A stretch of DNA of 17,600 nt from an uncultured bacterium (GTDB taxonomy: Bacteria; Eisenbacteria; RBG-16-71-46; CAIMUX01). Positions 7,039 through 14,875 of this stretch are shown here, in pieces (positions within the stretch are counted from its first letter, which is position 1; every line of letters begins with the position of its first letter). The stretch lies in NCBI GenBank assembly GCA_946886185.1, contig CAMPIC010000005.1, positions 1 through 17,600 on the forward strand, written 5' to 3'. A program made the position numbers and the translations under genes. A model generated the notes under the pieces. It was not told the DNA's origin and did no database searches. It saw nothing but the letters and a program-made list of their open reading frames with translations.

Positions 7039-8157
7039 TTGACCGCGATCCTTCAGTTGCTCATCGGGGTCCGTGCCGCGAGGAGCCTCCGATCGTCGTG
7101 TCCGGTGGCCGCGCCGGCTCTGCTCCTCGCCGCGACCCTCCTGTGGTCCGGCTGCGGAAGCGATTCCAGCACCCCGCCGCCCACGGTCGCTCCGCTGACC
7201 CCGTACACGCCGACTCTTCCGGCGAACTTCCCGGTTTTCCAGGATCCACCCGGCAATCCGACCACCCTCGAGGGGATCGCGCTGGGGCGCCGGCTCTTCT
7301 ACGACACGAACCTTTCCCGGAACGGCCAGCAGTCGTGCGGCAGCTGCCACCAGGCCTCGCTCTCGTTCGGCGACGACCGGCGCTTCAGCCTGGGAACCGA
7401 TGGACTCAGCGAAGGCACGCGCAACGCTCCGTCTCTGGTCAACGTCGCGTGGATGCGCAACTTCTTCTGGGATGGCCGGGCCGAGGGCTTGGAGAACCAG
7501 GCGCGGCAGCCGGTACCCAATCCGGTGGAGATGGATCTTCCCTGGGATCAGGTGGTCGCCCGGCTCAATGACCATCCGCAGTATCCGGGCATGTTCGAAC
7601 GGGTCTTCGGAGATCCGCAGATCACCGAGGACCGCGTCGTCAAGGCGATCGGGCAGTTCGAACGCACCTTGATCTCCACGAATTCCAAGTACGATCGCTT
7701 CCTACGGGGCGAGGCGACGTTGACCGAGGCGGAGAAGGCAGGAGAGCGGATCTTCTTCACCGAGCAGGGAGACTGCTTCCACTGTCACGGCAACATCCTC
7801 TTCACGACGATGCGGTTCCATGACATCGGGCTCGATCTGGTCCCGGCCGACTCGGGCCTCGCCAAGATCACCAAGCTGCCCACGGACATCGGAAAGTTCA
7901 AGGTGCCGTCGCTGCGCAACATCGAATACACCGCGCCGTACATGCATGACGGGCGCTTCCAGACTCTGCGCGAGGTGATCGACCACTACGATCTGCACGT
8001 GCAGGATTCGCCCAACCTCGATCCGTTGATCCTGGCGCGCAACCAGCGGGCTCCGCTCTTGACCGAGGCGGACAAGGACTCGCTCGAAGCGTTCCTGAAG
8101 GCGCTCTCCGACCCGGGCTTTCTGACCAATCCGGATTTCCAGGACCCGTTCGAATAG
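7039..8157 (+). CDS. Di-haem cytochrome c peroxidase / MauG family, probable lipoprotein
   Basis: A 372-residue extracytoplasmic protein with two c-type haem sites, CGSCH (C100, C103, H104) and CFHCH (C246, C249, H250). It also has the family signatures FFWDGRAEGLENQA after the first haem and YMHDGRF (M302) in the C-terminal domain. It would reduce hydrogen peroxide with electrons from a periplasmic donor, or oxidise a partner as MauG does; the sequence does not separate these. The N-terminus has a hydrophobic stretch ending LLWSGC, an imperfect lipobox, followed by a Ser/Thr/Pro-rich linker, so membrane anchoring by lipid is likely. The start chosen is the TTG at 7039, with AAAGGA 8 bases upstream. 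An earlier in-frame TTG at 7015 has its purine-rich stretch only 2 bases away. It is convergent with the M28 peptidase gene. Confidence 0.92.
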   Translation: MTAILQLLIGVRAARSLRSSCPVAAPALLLAATLLWSGCGSDSSTPPPTVAPLTPYTPTLPANFPVFQDPPGNPTTLEGIALGRRLFYDTNLSRNGQQSCGSCHQASLSFGDDRRFSLGTDGLSEGTRNAPSLVNVAWMRNFFWDGRAEGLENQARQPVPNPVEMDLPWDQVVARLNDHPQYPGMFERVFGDPQITEDRVVKAIGQFERTLISTNSKYDRFLRGEATLTEAEKAGERIFFTEQGDCFHCHGNILFTTMRFHDIGLDLVPADSGLAKITKLPTDIGKFKVPSLRNIEYTAPYMHDGRFQTLREVIDHYDLHVQDSPNLDPLILARNQRAPLLTEADKDSLEAFLKALSDPGFLTNPDFQDPFE

Positions 8158-8217
8158 CCCGAATCGTCCCAGTCAGGATCAGCCGCTAAAGCCACTCCGA
8201 ACTTCCGGACCCCAGAG

Positions 8218-8241
8218 GCCGCCTCCCTCATCGAGGCAGGC
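8218..8241. other. Small GC-rich hairpin in the convergent gap
   Basis: GCCGCCTC pairs with GAGGC-A-GGC across a 7-base loop, between the convergent ends of the peroxidase and M28 genes (gap 8158-8342). No T-run follows on either strand, so it is a poor intrinsic terminator. It may only be a chance structure in GC-rich DNA. Confidence 0.2.
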
Positions 8242-8342
8242 GCGTCCTCGTTCGACATGTCCAAGCGCCGGACGATCGGCGATGACGTCAAGATGCTCGC
8301 ATCCGCTCGCAAGCTCCTCGACGTGAGAGAACGTGAAGGCGC

Positions 8343-9713
8343 TCAGCGTCTGGCCCGTTCGACCAGAGCGACGGTGTACGCGATCTTCTGACCGTCACGC
8401 AGCACTTCCACGGTCACCTGATCTCCCGGTTGGTGCGCCTTCAAGGCCGCGGAGAAATCGGCCAGGTTGTCGATCGGAGCGCCGGCGAGCGAGACGACGA
8501 TGTCTCCTTTGGTGAGTCCGGCGCTTTCCGCGGGACTGCCGGGCATGACGCCCGTGAGGAGGACGCCGCCCGATTCGCGCGCGAAATCGGGGATCGTGCC
8601 CAGGCTCACCTGACGGGGCGGGCCCTGCGGCGCCGCCGACAGCTTCTCCGCTCCCGGAGGTACGAAGGTCAGGGGCTCCGATTCGTTCGCGAGAAACGAA
8701 ACGAGCTCGACCACGAAGTCGGCCGTTTCCGCGAGCTCGTTCCAGGCGATCTTCTCGGCTGTGTCGGTGGGCCGGTGATAGTCGGGGTTGGCTCCCGTCG
8801 AAAGATGGACCGACGGAATGCCGTGCTCGATGAAAGAGAGATGGTCGGAAGCGAACGACCCGGCTTCGGGAGTGGAGAGATCGAATCCGAACCCGAGATT
8901 CACGCCGCGGAGGATACCTGCGAGCTCGCTGGCGGTGCCGGAGGCGAGCGCGTACAGACGCCGGTCCTGCATCCGTCCGATCGTATCCAGGTTGATCATC
9001 GCGAGCGTCTGCTCGAGCGGCGCGATCGGATGCCCGACATAGTGCGACGATCCGAGGTTCCCGGACTCTTCTCCATCGAACGCGAGGAACAGGATGCGGT
9101 TTCGGAACGGACCCGATTTCGCGAGCAGGCGCGCCGCCTCCAAGAGGATCGCCACTCCCGACGCGTTGTCATCGGCGCCCGGATAGATCGATGGATAGTC
9201 CTCATCCTCGTCATCGATCTTGCCCGACTGCCCCAGATGGTCGAAGTGGGCTCCCACGATCACGATTCGCGCGGTCGTTCGCGCGTCCAACTCGCTCGTC
9301 GTTCCTGACTCCTGCACGGAAGGAACGATCCCGACGACGTTCGCGAGCTTTGCGTTCTCCCAGGTGACGCCTTCGGGAAGGTGCACTTCCGGAGAATCCG
9401 CATCCGGCTTCGCATCCACTTCTTGAAACCAGCCCTCTTGGACGGCGCTCAATCCTGCTTCCCCGAACGCCGCGGCGATGTAGTCGCGTACCGCTTCCGA
9501 TTCGGCAGAGCCAGGCGCGCGACCCGCGCGGTCGGGAGCCGCGATCCACTCGAGATCCGCGCGCATCCTCGCGAGGTCGGCTCCCGCCATGACGGGCGAC
9601 ACTGTGCACACCAGCAGCATCGCGATCCAGACGCTACGACTCCACCAGCCGCTACGACTCGAGATCTCGCGCCAAAGGGCTGTCGCCGGCTTTCCAGACT
9701 CCTTTTCCGACAT
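8343..9713 (-). CDS. M28 family zinc metallopeptidase with C-terminal PDZ domain, exported
   Basis: A 456-residue peptidase. All M28 zinc and catalytic positions are visible: H156 (and D158) in GAHFDHLG, D181 in PGADDNASG, E215/E216 in DGEESG, D243 in NLDTIGR and H313 in YHRPTDT. It should remove N-terminal residues from peptides using two zinc ions. A PDZ domain occupies about residues 365-450 (VLLTGVMPGSPAESAGL onward) and may help bind substrate C-termini. The N-terminus has a long basic region and a hydrophobic segment ending SPVMA, a plausible signal peptide, so it acts outside the cytoplasm. The ATG at 9713 follows GAGGGAGAG; the next Met (9620) would leave too short a signal. It overlaps the end of the M1 gene by 62 bases, so the two are transcribed together. 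Confidence 0.92.
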   Translation of the reverse strand: MSEKESGKPATALWREISSRSGWWSRSVWIAMLLVCTVSPVMAGADLARMRADLEWIAAPDRAGRAPGSAESEAVRDYIAAAFGEAGLSAVQEGWFQEVDAKPDADSPEVHLPEGVTWENAKLANVVGIVPSVQESGTTSELDARTTARIVIVGAHFDHLGQSGKIDDEDEDYPSIYPGADDNASGVAILLEAARLLAKSGPFRNRILFLAFDGEESGNLGSSHYVGHPIAPLEQTLAMINLDTIGRMQDRRLYALASGTASELAGILRGVNLGFGFDLSTPEAGSFASDHLSFIEHGIPSVHLSTGANPDYHRPTDTAEKIAWNELAETADFVVELVSFLANESEPLTFVPPGAEKLSAAPQGPPRQVSLGTIPDFARESGGVLLTGVMPGSPAESAGLTKGDIVVSLAGAPIDNLADFSAALKAHQPGDQVTVEVLRDGQKIAYTVALVERARR

Positions 9714-12012
9714 TGGTCTCTCCCTCGAACACGAGATAGCTGTACTTGCCATAGTGCGGGATCTTGCGACCGATCGCCGCGACCATTGCGGGGCTCGCGG
9801 GGATGACCACGCCTCTGACGTTTCCATCGAGAACCGATCCTGCCAGGACCAACGAGCTGCTCGCGGGGAACGGCGTTCCGTCGACGATCCACTCGCCCGC
9901 AGTCTTCGTGATCTCGGTCTGCCCGGCGATCTCCCGCTCGGCCAGCGGGCCGAGACCGAGCAGCCAGATCGCCGGTTGCCCTTCAACCCCCATCGCAGAG
10001 CCAGGTAGCTCCGGCAGGTCGGATTCCATCACGACGAGGGCGGCCTGGTCCTTGGCCCAGGTCTGGGCGAGCTCCTCGAGCGCCGCCGTCATCTCCGCCG
10101 TTTGATCGTCCGCGATCACGATCACCACCGAGTCGGCGCCGAGCACCTGGCTCAGGCTCGCGGGAATCTCCTCGCGGTGGAGACGCCGCAAGACGTCGAA
10201 ATCGGGATCGATCTCCACCCGCAGCGGCTCGAACGGGCAGGCGACGTCGAGGCGATCTTCCTCGCTGCGCATCTCCATTACCTGATCGATCTGCTCACCG
10301 TCGGGACCGAGCACGCGCACCGGCACCTGCAAGGAGAACGGAGTCGCGCCGGGCGCCACCTCCTGCGCGACGTGAAGCTCCACCGACCACTCCGCGCCGA
10401 GCCTGGCGCGCGTCGCGCTCGTGAGCCGCAGAGTCGGAGCGCCCGTGCGTTCGATCCACTGCTCGAGCTGCCGCTGTTGCCAGGCGGCTCGTTGCGAGGC
10501 GGAGCCGGGGAGCTGCGCCGCGAAGGAGCCGAACAGATCCCGCCAGGACGCGCGCTTCCAGAGGAAGTCGCGGTAGAACGCGCGAAGGCCCGACCGAAAC
10601 GCTTCGTCGCCGAGCGCGCGGCGCACTTGATGGAAGACCATCATCGACTTCGAGTACCCCACCGCCTGCGTGGAAAAATCGTGCCTCTCCCGAAATCGCG
10701 AGAGCGGGATGTCCTCGCTCTCCGAGACGTAGTCGAGATAGCCCTGCAGCGCGCTCCTCCGGTACTCCCGTGCCGCATCCGGGCTCTCCTGCTCTTTGTA
10801 TGCGTAGTCCGCGCCGTAGGTGGTCAGGCCTTCACACCAGTTGCCCTCCTGGGCTTCGACGAAAACGCCGTTTCCCCACCAATTGTGCAAGATCTCGTGC
10901 CCGTACGAGGTGTCGAGGATGAAGGGAAGCCGGATGACGCGATCTCCGAGGAGGGTGAACGAGGGCATTCCGAACCCGGTCTGCCAGAAATTCTCGACCA
11001 GAGCGAACTTCGCGAACGGATAAGGGCCGATTTGCGCTTCGTACAGATCGAGATACCGGCCGGTGCCGCGCAGATACCGGTTGTAGATGCTGGAGTCGGT
11101 GTGGGCGTAGGTGAATGTCTGCGCGAAAACGTTGCCGTGCCGCACGTGATGCTCTTCCCACGGACCGGCCACCCAGTAGATTTCTTCCATCGGATGTGGG
11201 CAGATCCAGCGGGTGAAGTGTCTCTGACCCTGAGAGCGCGCGATCGCCATCCGCCCTTGCGAGACGCTGCGCCAATCGGGAGGCACCTCGGCGCGCAGAT
11301 CGAACGTGAACACGTCGCCCGGTCGCGTCGGCACCCAGAAGCTGGATCCCGAGAGAAAGGACCCCTCAGGCACGATCAATCCCGCAGTCGTCTCGAAGGA
11401 GCGCGCGTACGCGGCGCGCGGAGGATGGAGGGAATCGAGGACCGCGCCGTCATAGTGCACGACGACAGCGAGCGTCTCGGGCCAGCTGGGCACTCCGCGC
11501 AAGGTCAAATCGACTTGCCGCGCGTGCTCGTATCCTTCGAGCTCGTCATATGGTGGCTGCTCCCACCAGGACCGCGGCTGCAAGCGCTCCCGCTCGGCCG
11601 CCAGCACCTCGAACGAGTCGGATGCCTGACCGGTCTCCTGCGAGGCGAGGCGCACCTCCGTCACCGCCAGCTCCTTCCAGAGGAGGAACGAGAGCGGCTG
11701 CGTGGTCGGGACTCCGGCGGGATGGATGATGGTGATCCGGTCGGTGGCGTTCAGTCGATTTCGTTCGGGATCGAGTGACGCGGTCACCAGGTGATGGATC
11801 ACGGCTGCTTGCTGCGGATTATCCAGGCGGACGAGCTCCGCGGGAGGATACTCGGGACGGTACTCCCCCGCTTGAATGCGCACGCTCGCGGTCTGCTGGG
11901 CGCCGCTGTCGGCCACGCAACCGACTCCCGAGGCGAGGACCATGGATAGATACGGAAACGTTCGCCGGACCCACCTCGGCGCTCGAAACGGCGGATGACA
12001 ATCAGGTCGCAT
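9652..12012 (-). CDS. M1-like (gluzincin) metallopeptidase, probable lipoprotein
   Basis: A 786-residue protein with the zinc motif HEILH (372-376), the third ligand E394 in GNWCEGL, and a Tyr (Y453 in VGYSKS) placed like the transition-state Tyr of M1 peptidases. Spacing from the second His to the Glu is 17 residues rather than the usual 18. Where classical M1 aminopeptidases carry GxMEN there is GFGMPSF (346-352), so the Glu that binds a free N-terminus is missing. The N-terminal third is an all-beta M1-type domain; the C-terminal 180 residues are a separate domain ending near HYGKYSYLVFEG. The leader has basic residues, a hydrophobic stretch and SGVGC (C32), a lipobox-like end. The ATG at 12012 is chosen because it gives a compact leader; a TTG at 12057 and a GTG between them are alternatives. 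The M28 peptidase gene follows with overlap. Confidence 0.88.
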   Translation of the reverse strand: MRPDCHPPFRAPRWVRRTFPYLSMVLASGVGCVADSGAQQTASVRIQAGEYRPEYPPAELVRLDNPQQAAVIHHLVTASLDPERNRLNATDRITIIHPAGVPTTQPLSFLLWKELAVTEVRLASQETGQASDSFEVLAAERERLQPRSWWEQPPYDELEGYEHARQVDLTLRGVPSWPETLAVVVHYDGAVLDSLHPPRAAYARSFETTAGLIVPEGSFLSGSSFWVPTRPGDVFTFDLRAEVPPDWRSVSQGRMAIARSQGQRHFTRWICPHPMEEIYWVAGPWEEHHVRHGNVFAQTFTYAHTDSSIYNRYLRGTGRYLDLYEAQIGPYPFAKFALVENFWQTGFGMPSFTLLGDRVIRLPFILDTSYGHEILHNWWGNGVFVEAQEGNWCEGLTTYGADYAYKEQESPDAAREYRRSALQGYLDYVSESEDIPLSRFRERHDFSTQAVGYSKSMMVFHQVRRALGDEAFRSGLRAFYRDFLWKRASWRDLFGSFAAQLPGSASQRAAWQQRQLEQWIERTGAPTLRLTSATRARLGAEWSVELHVAQEVAPGATPFSLQVPVRVLGPDGEQIDQVMEMRSEEDRLDVACPFEPLRVEIDPDFDVLRRLHREEIPASLSQVLGADSVVIVIADDQTAEMTAALEELAQTWAKDQAALVVMESDLPELPGSAMGVEGQPAIWLLGLGPLAEREIAGQTEITKTAGEWIVDGTPFPASSSLVLAGSVLDGNVRGVVIPASPAMVAAIGRKIPHYGKYSYLVFEGETNVGKGVWKAGDSPLARDLES

Positions 12013-12078
12013 CGCGTCATGGTGCCCCACGCTCGGACCGCTTGGCAACCGCGGCAAACCATACGCGCTGGCAGGACG

Positions 12079-12084
12079 TATACT
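12079..12084 (+). promoter_or_regulatory. Candidate -10 element directly before the DUF218 gene
   Basis: TATACT (5 of 6 against TATAAT) ends 7 bases before the ATG at 12092, with no matching -35 hexamer at 16-18 bases. A start of transcription at the usual distance would fall on or next to the ATG. The central GTATAC is a palindrome and could serve the divergent M1 gene too. Confidence 0.3.
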
Positions 12085-12091
12085 GAGCCGG

Positions 12092-12742
12092 ATGGGGATG
12101 CGGCGCAGGAAGCTCGTTGTCTGGTTGTCGGCATTGATCCTGGTGATCGTGGCGGTGCGACTTCTCGCCGCGCCGGCGATGACCGCCTACGCCCGTTGGC
12201 TCATCGTCGAGGAGCCGTTCGATCGCGTCGACGCCGCGCTCGTGCTGGGGGGCGGCGAAGGAGAGCGTTTGGCGGCCGCGATCCAGCTCTTTCGCAGCGA
12301 GAAAGCGCGCGGGATCGTCATTCTGGGGCCGGATGCGCCATTCCTGAAGGTCTACGCGGGCGAGGATAGCCTGACCCAGGGCGAGGCCAAGCGCCGCATC
12401 GCGGTCAAGAAGGGCGTTCCCGACAGCCTGGTCACCCTGGTGCTCGGCGCGCAGAGCACCTACGAGGAAGCGATCACCGCGCGCGAAGCGTCGCGCGGGG
12501 CGCGGTGGAAGTCGATCGCCGTCGTGACCTCTCCGTTTCACACGCGGCGCGCCCGGGCCACCTTTCGCAAGGTCTTCGAGAACCCGGACCTGGAAGTGAA
12601 GATCTATCACCTCCCGATCGAGCGCTCGAGCCAGAACCCCGATCACTGGTGGCATCGTGAGAGCGACACGATGGCGGTCATCACCGAGAGCATCAAGCTC
12701 GGGTTCTACGCTTACCGCTATCACATCTGGCCGTGGAGCTGA
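12092..12742 (+). CDS. DUF218 (YdcF/SanA/ElyC-like) membrane-anchored protein
   Basis: A 216-residue protein with one N-terminal membrane helix (about residues 8-27) and a DUF218 domain outside. Family signatures seen are ALVLGGG near the start, a LAAAIQLF helix, QSTYEEA, the strongly conserved VTSPFHTRRA and a late WW pair. Relatives (SanA, ElyC and YdcF of E. coli) are linked to envelope integrity and polysaccharide or peptidoglycan metabolism, but the chemistry is not settled; no reaction can be assigned here. The ATG at 12092 is followed two codons later by another ATG (12098); neither has a proper ribosome-binding site, and a -10-like TATACT sits just upstream. It is divergent from the M1 gene and convergent with the GT-C-like gene, with a 99-base gap in which I see no intrinsic terminator. 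Confidence 0.88.
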   Translation: MGMRRRKLVVWLSALILVIVAVRLLAAPAMTAYARWLIVEEPFDRVDAALVLGGGEGERLAAAIQLFRSEKARGIVILGPDAPFLKVYAGEDSLTQGEAKRRIAVKKGVPDSLVTLVLGAQSTYEEAITAREASRGARWKSIAVVTSPFHTRRARATFRKVFENPDLEVKIYHLPIERSSQNPDHWWHRESDTMAVITESIKLGFYAYRYHIWPWS

Positions 12743-12841
12743 CCGAAGAGCGTGATCGCGCGGGTGAGCAATCCATGAGCTGTCGCCTGCAGCCCTTCCA
12801 GGAGCCTTCTCCATCGGAGTCGCGCGGAGCTCGATCCCGGA

Positions 12842-14875
12842 TCACCGGAATTCGAAGAGCGTGAATCCGTCGCGCTCCGTTTCCCACTCGGGCCGGAGCT
12901 GCTGCAAGTTCTCCCGGTACGCCCGGTAGGCGGCGGCGCCGAGCAGGTCCTCCGGGATGCGATCCGCCGTTCCGACCGACTGGTGGACGGGATCGGACGG
13001 CACCACGACCCACCGAATATCGAAAGCATCGAAATACTCCCGGGCCAGCTGCCGGAGCGCGTTTCGTTGATCCTCGCTCAATCCGGCCACGAATCCAGGT
13101 TGCGCAAACCCGAGAGAGAGCGTCTGCCACATCTGGGTGCGCAATCCCTCTTCGGTGCCGTCGTTCCACGGAATCGCCGCGCTCAAATCGTCCACCAAAC
13201 GCTGGCCGTGGACCGTCTGATAGAGCAGATCATCCCGCGCGCGCAGTCCGGGCACGTGCAAGAGGGTGGAGGCGTGGCGCCCGGCGCGCTCTCGCACGAT
13301 CTCATACACCCGAGGAACCGGAACCGCCGTGTACGTCCACGGAGCGGCGAGCGAGGTGAGGAGGACCGCGCCCCCCAGCAGAATCTCCGTTCGGGTCGGC
13401 AAAGGAATGGAGACGCGCAGCGAGAGGTCCGACTGCGTCATCTGGTCCCGGCGGCGGCTCCTCTCTCTGCCCGCCCAACCCATGGCGATGGCGACGGCGA
13501 GAAAGAGCTGCGCCGCGGCCAGGTAATGGATCGGCGTTCGCAAGGCTCCGAGGATCGGCAGGTGCGCGAGCAATGCATGAGGGAGAGGGACGGGGATGGT
13601 CTCTCCATTCAGGTGCAGGCGCGAGCCCAACGACAACACCACGAAGAACAGCGCTCCCCACGCCCATCGCCGCCCTCGATGCGCGCGCGAGGCATGCCGA
13701 AACGTGAACACGAACAGCGCGAGGGCGACGATACCGAGATGGGCGCCGAAACCGGGATCGCCGAAGTGCAAATCGGCGGTGATGCGTGCGAACGGCTCTC
13801 CCCAGACAGGATGACGCGGGTTGGGCAGCGCGAGATCGAGCAGATCCGCGGAGTAATAGTCGCTGTACCTCGGATCGACGGCGGTGCCGCCCCTCGAAAG
13901 ACGCTGGAGGAGTTGGGAGGCCCATGGCACGAAGCCAAGCACGACCGCGGCGAGGGCGAGCCAACCCATCCATGGAAAGCGACGCGGAGACGCCGGCTCG
14001 CGGAACGCTTCGCGCAGAACGGCTCGCCTGCCTTCTTTCGAATCGGGAAGCATCACCGGCTCGGGCTGAAGGCGGCTCGGAAGGATGCGGGAAAGAACGA
14101 TCCATCCGAAGACGAGGAGCGCCAGGATCGCGTATTCGAGCGAAGCGTGGACGACCAGCCAACCCGCTCCGAACAGAGCGAGGAGGCGCGGAAGGCTCGG
14201 CCGTCGCATCCACCGCACGGATGCCCAGCTCGCCAGAACCAGGAGCTCGGTGGCCATCAGATGGAGCCGCGAAGTGTTGGCGAATCGAAACGCACAGAAG
14301 GCGAAGATCAGTCCCGCGAGGATCGATGCGGCGCGATGCTGGCTCTCGTGCAATGCGAGTCGATAGGTGAAGTAAGCGGTCGAGGAAAACGAAGCGAGGA
14401 GGAGGAGGTTGTAGATCGCATACAGCCGCTCCCCTCCGCCGGGCGCGAACACCATCTGGAGCGGAAGGGAAGCGATCCCGTACGTGACCGCGTGGCCATG
14501 CAACCCGAGACTGGTTCCACTCGGGTGATAGAGCCATTCGCTGAAGTACGGGTTGCTTCCCTGGAGCAGGGCGCGCTTGGTCCACCAGAGGTTCCAGATT
14601 CCGATGAGCGCGTCTTCTCCACCGCTCGGATCGACTGCGAGCTCGTCGAGGTGAAGCAGGATCGGCGATGTCATGCCGACGGATACGAGGACGAAGCCGA
14701 GGAGGGTGGAACCGGGAAAGCCGTGGCGATAGCCGACCCATCCGGGACGTACGAGGACGATCCCGCCGGCGAGGATCGGTACGATGATCAGGATCCAATC
14801 GATCAAGGAGACACTCGCCTCACGCACGCTCACCCAAGGCCGGACGCGCCGCACTCGGCGCAGCGCCCGAACCAA
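12842..14875 (-). CDS. Polytopic membrane protein, GT-C glycosyltransferase-like
   Basis: About 677 residues, with about 12 predicted membrane helices over residues 24-530 and a soluble C-terminal domain of about 140 residues. The first large loop has acidic residues (HLDELAVDPSGGED) followed by WNLWWTKRALL, NPYFSEWLYHPSG and a HGH. This arrangement is typical of GT-C-type proteins that use polyprenyl-phosphate sugars, where an acidic residue in the first external loop is catalytic. The C-terminal part has FDIRWVVVPSD, also common in these proteins. No donor or acceptor can be named. The stop of the gamma-glutamyltransferase gene directly abuts the TTG at 14875, so translation may be coupled. 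GTG codons at 14833 and 14827 or a TTG at 14806 are alternative starts that would remove an Arg-rich N-terminus. Family membership is by overall pattern, not a diagnostic motif. Confidence 0.75.
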   Translation of the reverse strand: MVRALRRVRRVRPWVSVREASVSLIDWILIIVPILAGGIVLVRPGWVGYRHGFPGSTLLGFVLVSVGMTSPILLHLDELAVDPSGGEDALIGIWNLWWTKRALLQGSNPYFSEWLYHPSGTSLGLHGHAVTYGIASLPLQMVFAPGGGERLYAIYNLLLLASFSSTAYFTYRLALHESQHRAASILAGLIFAFCAFRFANTSRLHLMATELLVLASWASVRWMRRPSLPRLLALFGAGWLVVHASLEYAILALLVFGWIVLSRILPSRLQPEPVMLPDSKEGRRAVLREAFREPASPRRFPWMGWLALAAVVLGFVPWASQLLQRLSRGGTAVDPRYSDYYSADLLDLALPNPRHPVWGEPFARITADLHFGDPGFGAHLGIVALALFVFTFRHASRAHRGRRWAWGALFFVVLSLGSRLHLNGETIPVPLPHALLAHLPILGALRTPIHYLAAAQLFLAVAIAMGWAGRERSRRRDQMTQSDLSLRVSIPLPTRTEILLGGAVLLTSLAAPWTYTAVPVPRVYEIVRERAGRHASTLLHVPGLRARDDLLYQTVHGQRLVDDLSAAIPWNDGTEEGLRTQMWQTLSLGFAQPGFVAGLSEDQRNALRQLAREYFDAFDIRWVVVPSDPVHQSVGTADRIPEDLLGAAAYRAYRENLQQLRPEWETERDGFTLFEFR

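Noticed and set aside
8257..8391. A 44-residue plus-strand ORF starting MSKRRTIGDDVK in the convergent gap
   Set aside because: It has no ribosome-binding site, runs into the antisense M28 gene and matches nothing I know; it is kept only as part of the read-through observation.
10102..11778. A 558-codon open frame on the plus strand within the M1 peptidase gene
   Set aside because: It is antisense to a gene with an intact HExxH site, and its composition is that of a shadow frame.
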